Positions 56,955-64,000 of a stretch of DNA of 64,000 bases are shown piece after piece (the first letter of the stretch is position 1; every line of letters starts with the position of its first letter). The DNA is from Lactococcus taiwanensis (GTDB lineage Bacteria > Bacillota > Bacilli > Lactobacillales > Streptococcaceae), in assembly GCF_014905395.1 (NCBI RefSeq), contig NZ_BNDT01000005.1, forward strand, positions 1 through 64,000. Reading direction: 5' to 3'. Both the position numbers and the translations under genes were made by a program. The notes beneath the pieces were generated by a model, which saw only the letters and a list, made by a program, of their open reading frames with translations, was not told the origin of the DNA and did no database searches.

Positions 56955-57965
56955 ATGACTTATCAACCTAATCCACATCGTTATGACAAGATGCTCTATC
57001 GTCCTGTCGGAAATTCCGGTTTACTTTTACCCGCCATTTCGCTAGGGCTCTGGCATAATTTTGGTTCTGTGGACGATTTTGAGAATGCCCGACAAATGAT
57101 TCATACCGCCTTTGATTTAGGAATTACACATTTCGATTTGGCAAACAATTATGGTCCCGAGCCTGGCTCCGCCGAGATTAACTTTGGAAGAATCCTCCAT
57201 GAAGATTTCAGAAAATATCGTGATGAGCTAATCATTTCAACGAAAGCGGGTTACGTCATGTGGCCAGGCCCTTACGGAAATTGGGGCAGTAGAAAGAGCC
57301 TTTTAGCCAGTTTAGATCAGTCCTTGCAACGGCTTGGCCTTGATTATGTGGATATTTTTTATTCCCACCGTCCTGATCCAAACACTCCGATTGAAGAAAC
57401 GATGGGCGCTCTAAAAACAGCGTTAGATAGTGGAAAAGCGCTCTATGTCGGACTTTCAAATTATTCAGCTGAGCAAACACAAGCGGCTGCATTAGCAGCC
57501 AAAAACTTGGGCTTCAAACTTTTAATTCATCAGCCTCGCTATTCCATGTTGGACCGCTGGATTGAGGAGGATTTACAAGAAACATTGACGACAAATGGGA
57601 TGGGAGCAATCGCCTTCAAACCATTGGCACAAGGCCTTTTGACAAACAAATACCTCCATGGAGTGCCTGAGGATTCTCGCATGCGCGACCCGCATTATGC
57701 CACTTTGCAAGAAGACAGCTTGACACGCCCAACACTGGCTAAAATTGAAAAACTCCAGAAATTGGCCCAAAAACGTGGACAGAGCTTAGCACAACTTGCA
57801 CTGGCTTGGGTGCTTCGGACGGATTTAGGACGTGGAGTAACTCCCGTTACTTCTGCGTTAATTGGAGCCAGTCGCCCACAACAAATTATTGAAAACGTTG
57901 CGGCTTTAGAGCAGCTTGACTTTAGTGCTGCTGAACTCGAGCAAATTGAACAAATCTTGAAATAA
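56955..57965 (+). CDS. Aldo/keto reductase (YghZ / L-glyceraldehyde 3-phosphate reductase type)
   Basis: NADPH-dependent reductase of 336 residues with the catalytic tetrad visible: Asp and Tyr in FDLANNYGPEPGSAE near 54-66, Lys in ISTKAGYVMWPGPYG near 96, His in YSHRPDPNTP near 137. The extended GPEPGSAE and GPYG loops point to the YghZ group, which reduces small aldehydes including methylglyoxal and L-glyceraldehyde 3-phosphate. GAGGAG start. Divergent from the RpiR gene. Its stop codon lies in the palindromic terminator that follows. Confidence 0.92.
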   Translation: MTYQPNPHRYDKMLYRPVGNSGLLLPAISLGLWHNFGSVDDFENARQMIHTAFDLGITHFDLANNYGPEPGSAEINFGRILHEDFRKYRDELIISTKAGYVMWPGPYGNWGSRKSLLASLDQSLQRLGLDYVDIFYSHRPDPNTPIEETMGALKTALDSGKALYVGLSNYSAEQTQAAALAAKNLGFKLLIHQPRYSMLDRWIEEDLQETLTTNGMGAIAFKPLAQGLLTNKYLHGVPEDSRMRDPHYATLQEDSLTRPTLAKIEKLQKLAQKRGQSLAQLALAWVLRTDLGRGVTPVTSALIGASRPQQIIENVAALEQLDFSAAELEQIEQILK

Positions 57966-57998
57966 AAAGTTACTGACCAGCTGGTCAGTAACTTTTTA
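57963..57998. terminator. 36-bp perfect palindrome, bidirectional terminator, built on repeat copy 34
   Basis: The repeat is extended to a gapless palindrome TAAAAAGTTACTGACCAG and its complement. It separates the convergent reductase and nadR genes and includes the reductase stop codon. Confidence 0.93.
57972..57989. repeat. ACTGAC-N6-GTCAGT repeat, copy 34
   Basis: Perfect arms, spacer CAGCTG, core of the 36-bp palindrome. Confidence 0.95.
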
Positions 57999-58010
57999 AG
58001 GTGTTAATAC

Positions 58011-59150
58011 TTACGAACGCAAGCGTTCAATTGTTATGCCTGTGTAAGCTTTGACTGCATCAATCGCATGATGATAACGTGATAAATATCCAGCTCGATC
58101 CTTCTGATTTCCAGAATCATCAAGGATGACGACACGATCCATCAAATCAAATGCGGCGAGCTGACGTAACAGCTCCTGATGAAAAATCAGGCGTGGGTCT
58201 TGAGCCCCTTCTTGAAGTGCGCACCCCTCTTCTTTTTCCACTGAAGGAGGGATGACCAAGATTAAATCCATCCGTTCTCTAGCAATCGTTTTTTGAAAAA
58301 GGAGCTTAAGTTCCTCGAACTCCGTTTTGGGTAAGTTTATCCTTGCATGAACACTCGTTACCAAAGCGTCCGTGTCCAAAAACACGATTCCCTGATTCGC
58401 TGGTGAATTTAGCTGCTGTGAGTTAGCATCGTATTGACCAGTGATGAGACGAGCATAATCTTCCTGACGTAATTCTTCGTCAGTGAGGTTATAAGTTGCT
58501 TTGTAAGCTTGGAGGTAATCTTCAGAAAAAGGGGCATTAATAGAGCGCGCTAGTCGCCGAACGAGTGTTGTTTTTCCTGTTGAAGCTGAACCCATCACTG
58601 TCACAACTTTCGAAAAATGCCGCCTAAAGACACGATTGATTTTGTCCCATTGGGCTTGCGGATTTTCACGTATCTTTGTCGCAGACATCGCGATATCTTG
58701 ACGGTCGGCAAGCTCTACCTCATAGCTGTTGCCGTCCTTTGGAAATCGACGCTTAAGTTCCGTAGCATAAGCAGATTCGCCCACATAAAAAGTAATTTCC
58801 AACTTATCTCGTGTGGTGTACGTATTAATCAGGTTTAAAAGACGACTCACCCACTCATCCCAACCATGAGGCATTGCAGGTAAGTCATTTTCATCGAGTT
58901 TAGCGACTTGTATCGCTTCTTCATCTCGAAAAGCTTCTCGTAAATAACGAAAACGTTTCTCCAAAGGCAGCCCAATCTGCGCGCCACGATCTTGATCATC
59001 GCCTGAAACGACTAATAACACGCCATCATTCAGACTAGCACATTTATAGATTTGCTGTTGATGACCAACATGCAAGGGGGCAAAGGTTCCAAAATAGACC
59101 CCTATTTTTTCACCTGTTAATTTTTTATTCGAACGTATATTTGACATCAT
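58011..59150 (-). CDS. nadR: NadR-type NMN adenylyltransferase / ribosylnicotinamide kinase
   Basis: Bifunctional NAD salvage enzyme. Of 379 residues, the N-terminal nucleotidyltransferase (about 15-185) has GTFAPLHVGH and SATKIRENP; the C-terminal kinase (about 190-370) has Walker A GSASTGKTTLVRR near 197 and DTDALVT near 267. The DNA-binding domain of enteric NadR is absent, so it is purely enzymatic, as is usual in lactic acid bacteria. The ATG lies 9 bases after TAAAAT, so the leader is very short. Confidence 0.95.
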   Translation of the reverse strand: MMSNIRSNKKLTGEKIGVYFGTFAPLHVGHQQQIYKCASLNDGVLLVVSGDDQDRGAQIGLPLEKRFRYLREAFRDEEAIQVAKLDENDLPAMPHGWDEWVSRLLNLINTYTTRDKLEITFYVGESAYATELKRRFPKDGNSYEVELADRQDIAMSATKIRENPQAQWDKINRVFRRHFSKVVTVMGSASTGKTTLVRRLARSINAPFSEDYLQAYKATYNLTDEELRQEDYARLITGQYDANSQQLNSPANQGIVFLDTDALVTSVHARINLPKTEFEELKLLFQKTIARERMDLILVIPPSVEKEEGCALQEGAQDPRLIFHQELLRQLAAFDLMDRVVILDDSGNQKDRAGYLSRYHHAIDAVKAYTGITIERLRS

Positions 59151-59217
59151 GATAGCCTTATTTTACCAAAAAAATCTTCTAAGTAAACTTTTACGGGCAG
59201 CCACAGTGTTAAAAAAT

Positions 59218-59235
59218 ACTGACCAGCCGGTCAGT
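59218..59235. repeat. ACTGAC-N6-GTCAGT repeat, copy 35
   Basis: Perfect arms, spacer CAGCCG, 17 bases beyond the stop of the U32 gene; with flanking AAATA/TATTT and a T-run on the minus strand it looks like its terminator. Confidence 0.95.
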
Positions 59236-59251
59236 ATTTCATCAGTCCTAT

Positions 59252-60550
59252 TTAAGCACGCGCACGCACTGTTTTAGACATGCCTGTTTGTTTATCATAA
59301 AGATTGATCAACCCTGAACCATTTTTACGAATCATATCGCCTGCTTTGACCGCAAATGGCACGTCAATGTGCAAGAGCGTCATAGGATTTGGCGCACGGT
59401 CAATATGCTCGTCTGTCTCAGCCAAGCGCAAGTTGGTCACGACCGTATCCACATGGCGGAAGCCCGGCCCGTAAAACTCGATTTGGTCGCCTTCAGTTAT
59501 GACATTACGTTGGCGGATTGTTGCCACCATTGTCGTTTCATCAAAATCCACCACTTCGCCGACAAATTTGTATTCAGGAATTTTCCGACGCGCGCCGAAA
59601 AGTTGTTTATTTTCATCAGGTGTTTCATAGTAAAAACCAGTGTCCAACTCACGTTGTGCGACTTTCCAAAGCTCATCAACCAAGCGTGGTTTGATTTCTT
59701 CAAAACGTTCTGGCGATTCCCAGTAAGCATCAATTGCTGCTTTGTAAACATTGGCAACCGTTGACACGTAGTGAATTGATTTCATCCGGCCTTCAATTTT
59801 GAGCGAATTCACCCCATTTTCAATCATATCTGGAATATGCTCAATCATAGACATATCCACGGCTGACATTGAAAATTCTTCAGAAACTTCACCTGTGATG
59901 GAATGACGCTCTCCACCAAAGGGCAGATCATACAAATCATATTTCCAACGACATGACTGCGAACAGCCCCCACGATTGGCATCACGCATGCTCATGTAGT
60001 TGGACAAAACACAGCGCCCAGAATAAGAGATACACATGGCACCGTGGACAAAAGCTTCGATTTCAACATCCGTATGCGCGCGTATTTCGCGCAATTCTTC
60101 CATAGAGACTTCACGCGCCAAAACGACACGTTCAAGACCAAGATTTTTCCAAAATTCTAGTGTTTCATAATTCGTCGCTGAGGCCTGAGTTGATAAGTGA
60201 ATTGGCAAGCCTGGTGCTTCTGCCGCACAGATGGCAATAAGTGCAGGATCAGATACGATAACCGCAGAAATACCTAAATCGCGCAAAGTACGGAACCATT
60301 CGCCAGCGCCTTTTTCATTGCCTTCGTGCGTGACCATGTTGGCCGCCACGTAAACCTTCGCATTATGGCTAGAGGCATAAGCCACCCCCTCGGCCATTTC
60401 TTCAAAGGTAAAATTACCCGCCCGCGAGCGTAGACCATAAGCCTGCCCACCGATATAGACAGCATCAGCACCGTAATCGATCGCAACTTTTAGTTTTTCA
60501 AGCGTACCAGCAGGTGCAAGCACTTCTGGACGCGTTTTTGTGATTGACAT
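59252..60550 (-). CDS. U32 family protein, tRNA uridine-34 hydroxylation (TrhP2/YrrO-like)
   Basis: 432 residues annotated by tradition as peptidase U32; relatives (TrhP in E. coli, YrrO in Bacillus) make 5-hydroxyuridine at tRNA position 34, using prephenate. RPEVLAPAGTLEKLKVAIDYGADAVYIGG is the N-terminal signature, and EAFVHGAMCISYSGRCVLSNYMSMRDANRGGCSQSCRWKY near 170 carries the Fe-S cysteine cluster. A C-terminal beta-barrel domain follows. Start at 60550 after GGAGAA; the frame to 60616 runs into a structured leader RNA. Confidence 0.9.
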   Translation of the reverse strand: MSITKTRPEVLAPAGTLEKLKVAIDYGADAVYIGGQAYGLRSRAGNFTFEEMAEGVAYASSHNAKVYVAANMVTHEGNEKGAGEWFRTLRDLGISAVIVSDPALIAICAAEAPGLPIHLSTQASATNYETLEFWKNLGLERVVLAREVSMEELREIRAHTDVEIEAFVHGAMCISYSGRCVLSNYMSMRDANRGGCSQSCRWKYDLYDLPFGGERHSITGEVSEEFSMSAVDMSMIEHIPDMIENGVNSLKIEGRMKSIHYVSTVANVYKAAIDAYWESPERFEEIKPRLVDELWKVAQRELDTGFYYETPDENKQLFGARRKIPEYKFVGEVVDFDETTMVATIRQRNVITEGDQIEFYGPGFRHVDTVVTNLRLAETDEHIDRAPNPMTLLHIDVPFAVKAGDMIRKNGSGLINLYDKQTGMSKTVRARA

Positions 60551-60586
60551 AATAAATTCTCCAATTTTCAAGATTGTAAGTATTTT

Positions 60587-60731
60587 GAAAAGGCTGGTGC
60601 AGAACAAACCCCGCACCTCGGTAAACTCCTTGTCAAAGAGTACCTGCCAAAACTTCTTAACAACAGCAACTTGGCACCTTAGCGCTTAGTCACTGGATGC
60701 TCCAAAAGACAAAGCCTTCCAGATTCCTTAT
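60587..60731 (-). ncRNA. Structured leader RNA upstream of the U32 gene (candidate riboswitch)
   Basis: On the minus strand an AAGGCU/AGCCUU closing stem (60713-60718 with 60590-60595) encloses four consecutive hairpins: UGGA/UCCA (60694-60704), UGCCAA/UUGGCA (60645-60676), GGUACUC/GAG-UUUACC (60620-60644) and GGUGC/GCACC (60596-60617). A TAAAAT box at 60738-60743 could start it. A UUUUCAA/UUGAAAA helix next to the ribosome site GGAG could be the expression platform. I do not recognise the class. Confidence 0.55.
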
Positions 60732-60839
60732 AGGTTTATTTTACAGGATTTTGAAGGAAATGGAAACTGTCAAAGATGACAAAGTTCTTTGACATTATAG
60801 TATTTATCGAGGTAATAGGTGGGCAAAAACAAAAAAATT

Positions 60840-60857
60840 ACTGACGTACCTGTCAGT
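60840..60857. repeat. ACTGAC-N6-GTCAGT repeat, copy 36
   Basis: Perfect arms, spacer GTACCT, 12 bases beyond the stop of the first U32 gene; followed on the minus strand by seven T, so it serves as terminator. Confidence 0.95.
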
Positions 60858-60868
60858 AAATTTTTCAC

Positions 60869-61792
60869 TTATTTTACAGCATCTTTATCCAAATCATAGA
60901 AACCATGTGACAATGTACGGCCTGCTGGATGCAACTTACGCACCTTTTCATCCAACTGGAAAGCTTTAAGTTCAGTAAATTCTCCAGATTCAATCAGATT
61001 TTTTGCTTCCACAAAACATTTTGTAATTTCAACAAAATTTTCTCCTCGAGTGAAAATACCATCAAGTTTCCAGTGGTCGTAACCCATATCCACTAAATCA
61101 GAAAGCTCTGTCATCATATCCAAGTCATCATTTGCAAAGATATGCGTCCCGTGTTTGTCCTCAAAAATTGAGTAGTGGGTTTCTTCTTTTTTGGGTTCCG
61201 AAACAAAGAGATTGCGTGCACGATCTTTTCCAGTCTCTTCGGTTTTGATAAAGTTATAGTAATTTTGTACCAGTGGACGCTTACTATGATGTATCACAGT
61301 TGCACCGTAAACTAGTAGTTCGCCAGGAACTTGTAATTCTTGTGCCATGTCTGCTAGCTCTTCTTTAGGTAATTCACGAGCAAGGACAGCTTCTACAGCT
61401 CCTTGTTGTGCCCAAAAATTAACTTGCCGTGCTGACGCCACCATCGTGGAAGCATCATAAGTAAAGGGAAGGGCGTAGTGGTCACGTTGCAAAACAAAGA
61501 TAACTCCTGCATCCCCTACTGCAATACGATCCACCTTAATTTCCACTAAGAAATCAAGGTAAGGCTTAATTTTAGCCATCATTTCTGTATGCATCAACGC
61601 ATTAACCGCTACTGTGACAGTTTTTCCAGCTGCATGCGCTAATCTCGTAATTTCCTGCAGTTCTTCCCGACTCAAAGCCGTCGGAACACGTAATCCGTAG
61701 TTTTCTTCACCAATGTATAAACGATCGACTCCTGCTCCAAGCAATGCCTTCGCTTGCTCAACGCTCTCAGCCGTAGAAGTAATAGTAATCAT
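60869..61792 (-). CDS. U32 family protein, short form (TrhP1/YrrN-like)
   Basis: 307 residues, the shorter partner of the U32 pair. The TIM-barrel part is similar to its neighbour (VDRLYIGEENYGLRVP near 24, HAAGKTVTVAVNALMH near 52, ELLVYGATVIHHSKRPLVQNY near 157), but the cysteine cluster of the long form is absent. In Bacillus the two adjacent proteins YrrN-YrrO act together in tRNA wobble hydroxylation. The ATG lies 6 bases after TATAAT, so the mRNA is probably leaderless. Confidence 0.88.
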   Translation of the reverse strand: MITITSTAESVEQAKALLGAGVDRLYIGEENYGLRVPTALSREELQEITRLAHAAGKTVTVAVNALMHTEMMAKIKPYLDFLVEIKVDRIAVGDAGVIFVLQRDHYALPFTYDASTMVASARQVNFWAQQGAVEAVLARELPKEELADMAQELQVPGELLVYGATVIHHSKRPLVQNYYNFIKTEETGKDRARNLFVSEPKKEETHYSIFEDKHGTHIFANDDLDMMTELSDLVDMGYDHWKLDGIFTRGENFVEITKCFVEAKNLIESGEFTELKAFQLDEKVRKLHPAGRTLSHGFYDLDKDAVK

Positions 61793-61798
61793 ATTGCT

Positions 61799-61804
61799 AT
61801 TATA
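61799..61804 (-). promoter_or_regulatory. -10 box of the short U32 gene (leaderless)
   Basis: TATAAT on the minus strand, 6 bases before the ATG. Confidence 0.6.
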
Positions 61805-62014
61805 TTATAAAATAATCTATTAAGCGAGTGTCAAAAAGATCCTCCTTTAAGATTCCTCTCAATCCCCTACTCTTTTCACCCTTTTTCAGGCTCTTTAATC
61901 ATGTTTTGCGCTTACAGTAATCTTTTTGTAACCAAATTAACTCTAATATAACATTTATTGGATAAATTTATACTATAATAATGACATAAATCTCGGAAAG
62001 CTGCTAAATTATCT

Positions 62015-62296
62015 ATGGAATTAAGAAATCTCAAAGACTTTTACGAAAAACAAGAATATTACAATTATGAAGAAACTCAAGGACGTGAACAACGACAATT
62101 CAATAAAAGGGTCGAAGAATTAAATTTCTTTACCAATATTGCTGTTTTTTCGATTTTCCTTGCAATTATTACTTATATTTTAGTTTCTGTGCTGATTAGT
62201 TGGATTGCAGTTCCCGTTGCTGTGGTGGTTTCTTTAGGCCTTTATATTTCTGTCAAAAAAGGGATTTCTAAAGCAATTAAATTTCTCATGAAATAA
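62015..62296 (+). CDS. Small two-helix membrane protein
   Basis: 93 residues: a charged, Tyr/Glu/Gln-rich N-terminal 35 residues predicted helical and cytoplasmic, then two membrane helices (about 40-60 and 64-83) and a basic end. No family recognised. A TATAAT box is about 30 bases upstream, but no strong ribosome site is near the ATG. A clear terminator follows, which supports a real gene. Confidence 0.6.
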   Translation: MELRNLKDFYEKQEYYNYEETQGREQRQFNKRVEELNFFTNIAVFSIFLAIITYILVSVLISWIAVPVAVVVSLGLYISVKKGISKAIKFLMK

Positions 62297-62297
62297 A

Positions 62298-62330
62298 ACA
62301 AAACCTATCGTTTAAGATAGGTTTTTATTT
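62298..62330. terminator. Terminator at 62.3 kb
   Basis: AACCTATC/GATAGGTT stem with T-run, between the converging small membrane gene and rlmA. Confidence 0.9.
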
Positions 62331-63146
62331 ATGCCCGATTAAGAGTTGGACATGGATTGTTGCTCGCATTGGTGGATTTTTACGCGCCTGCTCCTTACGC
62401 TCTGGCGAAACCGCCCACTCCAGAGGACTCATGGATAAGAAATCCTGACGTAATGGTTCTGGGAGTTCAAAAGTATAACGCAATTCCTTTTGTTCTACTT
62501 CAGAAAACTCTGCTTTAAAGCGATCCACAACCGCTGTGTTTTCATAGTCAATAGGAAGCCCATAAACGTTACGGAGTTCCTGTAAATAATAACGGTCGGG
62601 CACGACTTTAATTACCACTCCTTCTGGGACAAGTACCCGTTTGAATTCTGCATAATTTGAAGGGGTAAAAATGTTCAGAACCGTCGAAAAGGATTGATCA
62701 GCAAATGGGAGATTGGTTAGATCAGCCAAGCTCAAAAAACTTCTCATTTCGAGTTCTGTTGCCATTTCTATGCCTTCTTTCGCAATGTCAAAAGCAAATT
62801 TTGTTCCTTTTACATCTAACTCTTGTAAAAATGTCCCCTCACCTGTACCCACATCTATCAAATGTCCCTCTTTCAAAATCAACTGAATTTCTTTCAAAAG
62901 TGGTTGATACATTCCTGATTCGATTAGACGCCGCCGCGGTTCAAACATTTTTCGTGTATAATGTACTGTATCCGGTTTTGTTTGCAAAAAATTAACATAG
63001 CCTTTTTTGTTCAAGTTATAAGTATGTTTATTTTCGCACCGCAAAGCATAGGGGCTAAGTTGGAACGGGCGATGACAAAGCGGACACCTTACAAGTTGCA
63101 AATTTTCTTCTAATAATTTATAAGACTTTTCAATTTTTTTTAACAT
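62325..63146 (-). CDS. rlmA: 23S rRNA (guanine-N1)-methyltransferase, RlmA family
   Basis: Methylates a guanine in helix 35 of 23S rRNA. 273 residues from the ATG at 63146: N-terminal zinc finger with CPLCHRPFQLSPYALRCENKH near 23, then the Rossmann methyltransferase with LIDVGTGEGTFLQEL near 95 and LNIFTPSNYAEFKRVLVPEGVVIKVVP near 157. In Gram-positives the RlmA-II type acts at G748, but G745 cannot be excluded. The frame extends to 63182 without a ribosome site. The leader is very short. Confidence 0.92.
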   Translation of the reverse strand: MLKKIEKSYKLLEENLQLVRCPLCHRPFQLSPYALRCENKHTYNLNKKGYVNFLQTKPDTVHYTRKMFEPRRRLIESGMYQPLLKEIQLILKEGHLIDVGTGEGTFLQELDVKGTKFAFDIAKEGIEMATELEMRSFLSLADLTNLPFADQSFSTVLNIFTPSNYAEFKRVLVPEGVVIKVVPDRYYLQELRNVYGLPIDYENTAVVDRFKAEFSEVEQKELRYTFELPEPLRQDFLSMSPLEWAVSPERKEQARKNPPMRATIHVQLLIGHK

Positions 63147-63276
63147 AGCTATTATGTTATAACAATTCTCAAAGATATGCAACTTCTCTTAAAAGCAACT
63201 TTCAGTTGATTAAACTGCCTTTTCTGATCATTTTTGATAGCCACATTTGTTACATCATAAAACTTGCTCGGCATGC

Positions 63277-63378
63277 TATAATAATTACGGCTAAATACTA
63301 ACAAATTTTATTGATTAATAACCGCAAAGCTATTTTACACCCTGCTCGACTCCAGCCAATTCGAGCTTTTTTTATTTT
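63277..63378 (+). ncRNA. Candidate small RNA between rlmA and cutC
   Basis: An extended -10 TGC-TATAAT (63277-63282) is followed about 60 bases later by an intrinsic terminator, GCTCGA/TCGAGC plus seven T (63344-63373), with no open reading frame between. This would give an RNA of about 80-90 bases. The alternative is an attenuated leader of cutC, but cutC has its own promoter further on. Confidence 0.4.
63344..63378 (+). terminator. Intrinsic terminator upstream of cutC
   Basis: GCTCGA/TCGAGC stem with an 11-base loop, followed by TTTTTTTATTTT. Confidence 0.8.
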
Positions 63379-63395
63379 AACCTTCCCTTATAACA

Positions 63396-63424
63396 TTGCA
63401 AGTCCTGATAATATCGTTTATAAT
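63396..63424 (+). promoter_or_regulatory. cutC promoter
   Basis: TTGCAA (63396-63401), 17 bases, TATAAT (63419-63424). Confidence 0.8.
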
Positions 63425-63452
63425 TGTTAGAGAACTTTTGAAAGGAAAAACT

Positions 63453-64000
63453 ATGATTATTCGAGAACTTTGTGTTGAAAATTTTACGAAAGTGCCTCAT
63501 GCTATCCGAGAAGGCGTAGAGCGTATTGAGCTGTGTGATAACCTTGCGGCGGGAGGAACTACACCATCTTACGGAGTTATTCAACAAGCAGCCGAACTCG
63601 TTGCTGAAAGCAAAACAACCCTTGCAGTGATGATTCGTCCTCGCGCAGGAGATTTTGTTTATAACTCCTATGAACTTAAAATCATTGAAACAGATACACT
63701 CAAAGCCATTGAAGCTGGCGCCCAAAACATTGTCTTTGGTGCGTTGACCGAGGAAAATGAATTAGATACTGATGCCCTAGAAACTGTGATGGTAGCCGCA
63801 CAAGGCCTCCCTGTAACTTTCCATATGGCCTTCGATGAGATTAAGAATCAAAAAGAAGCCATTGACCAACTAATTGAATTCGGTGTGGATAAAATTTTGA
63901 TGCATGGTGGCCCACTTAATCAACCACTCAACACAGAAAAAATTAAAGATTTAGTTACCTATGCCAATGGTCGGATTACAATTTTGATTGGCGGAGGTGT
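63453..64000 (+). CDS. cutC: Copper homeostasis protein CutC (partial, runs off the window)
   Basis: The frame is open from the ATG at 63453 (AAAGGA upstream) to the window edge, so the C-terminus is missing. The visible 182 residues form the first half of the CutC TIM barrel: RELCVENFTKVPHAI, VERIELCDNLAAGGTTPSYG near 24, AVMIRPRAGDFVYN near 55, VFGALTEENELD near 92 and FHMAFDEI near 122. Its role in copper handling is debated. No cop box is seen in the promoter. Confidence 0.95.
   Translation, partial: MIIRELCVENFTKVPHAIREGVERIELCDNLAAGGTTPSYGVIQQAAELVAESKTTLAVMIRPRAGDFVYNSYELKIIETDTLKAIEAGAQNIVFGALTEENELDTDALETVMVAAQGLPVTFHMAFDEIKNQKEAIDQLIEFGVDKILMHGGPLNQPLNTEKIKDLVTYANGRITILIGGG

Overview
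The window looks like chromosomal DNA of a lactic acid bacterium of the genus Lactococcus, possibly the L. garvieae side of the genus. I infer this from gene content (padC/padR, hisS-aspS, nadR without a repressor domain, a CopR-type operator on a nitroreductase, a PurBox about 76 bases upstream of the purA start site, a galMKT-lacZ-galE cluster), low GC, strong AAGGAG-type ribosome sites and TTGACA-17-TATAAT promoters. Species-level assignment is a guess. I see no phage, insertion sequence, CRISPR array, tRNA or rRNA gene, but the first 90 bases carry what looks like an rRNA-type promoter firing leftwards out of the window.

Layout. 0.1-5 kb: TRIC-type channel, thrS behind a T-box, a stand-alone ATP-cone protein and an Nramp transporter. 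5-8 kb: copper-responsive nitroreductase (two cop boxes), upp and a CPA2 antiporter. 8-11.3 kb: methionine genes metA, a cystathionine gamma-synthase type enzyme and a C-S lyase. 11.3-15 kb: an overlapping AEC transporter/Nudix/old-yellow-enzyme operon and an aldose epimerase. 15-20 kb: rsgA, three overlapping tiny membrane proteins, rpe, rmuC and yhaM. 20-25.2 kb: a secreted 3D-domain wall enzyme and T-box controlled pheST. 25-31 kb: padC/padR, purA, hslO, a DHFR-like protein and dusB. 31-38.6 kb: small unknowns, three YitT paralogues and T-box controlled hisS-aspS. 38.7-45.3 kb: pgsA, rodZ, ymfH, ymfF, yaaA, recF and a MerR regulator. 45.3-58 kb: a DUF915 hydrolase, then a Leloir/lactose cluster (RpiR regulator, GPH transporter, galM, galK, galT, lacZ, galE) and an aldo-keto reductase. 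58-64 kb: nadR, two U32 tRNA-hydroxylation proteins (one behind a structured leader RNA), a small membrane protein, rlmA and the start of cutC.

The standout signal is not a gene. A short dyad, ACTGAC-N6-GTCAGT, occurs about 36 times in 64 kb. Seventeen copies match all 12 arm bases; chance predicts about 0.004. The spacer is always 6 bases but varies in sequence. Intergenic copies sit almost without exception just 3' of a stop codon, and three copies contain the stop codon itself. Several have grown into perfect 30-36 bp terminator hairpins. Sixteen copies lie inside genes, where they are read in only two frames and give L-T-x-x-S or T-D-x-x-V/I-S peptides. One copy occupies the stem III position of the thrS T-box. 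I do not recognise this family. Its distribution is reminiscent of DNA uptake sequences in Neisseria or of HIP1/REP-type genome-wide palindromes, and it is the best candidate here for an undescribed system.

Secondary points: a multi-hairpin leader RNA before a U32 gene, several promoters whose -10 box lies exactly 6 bases before the start codon (leaderless mRNAs), and a possible small RNA before cutC.
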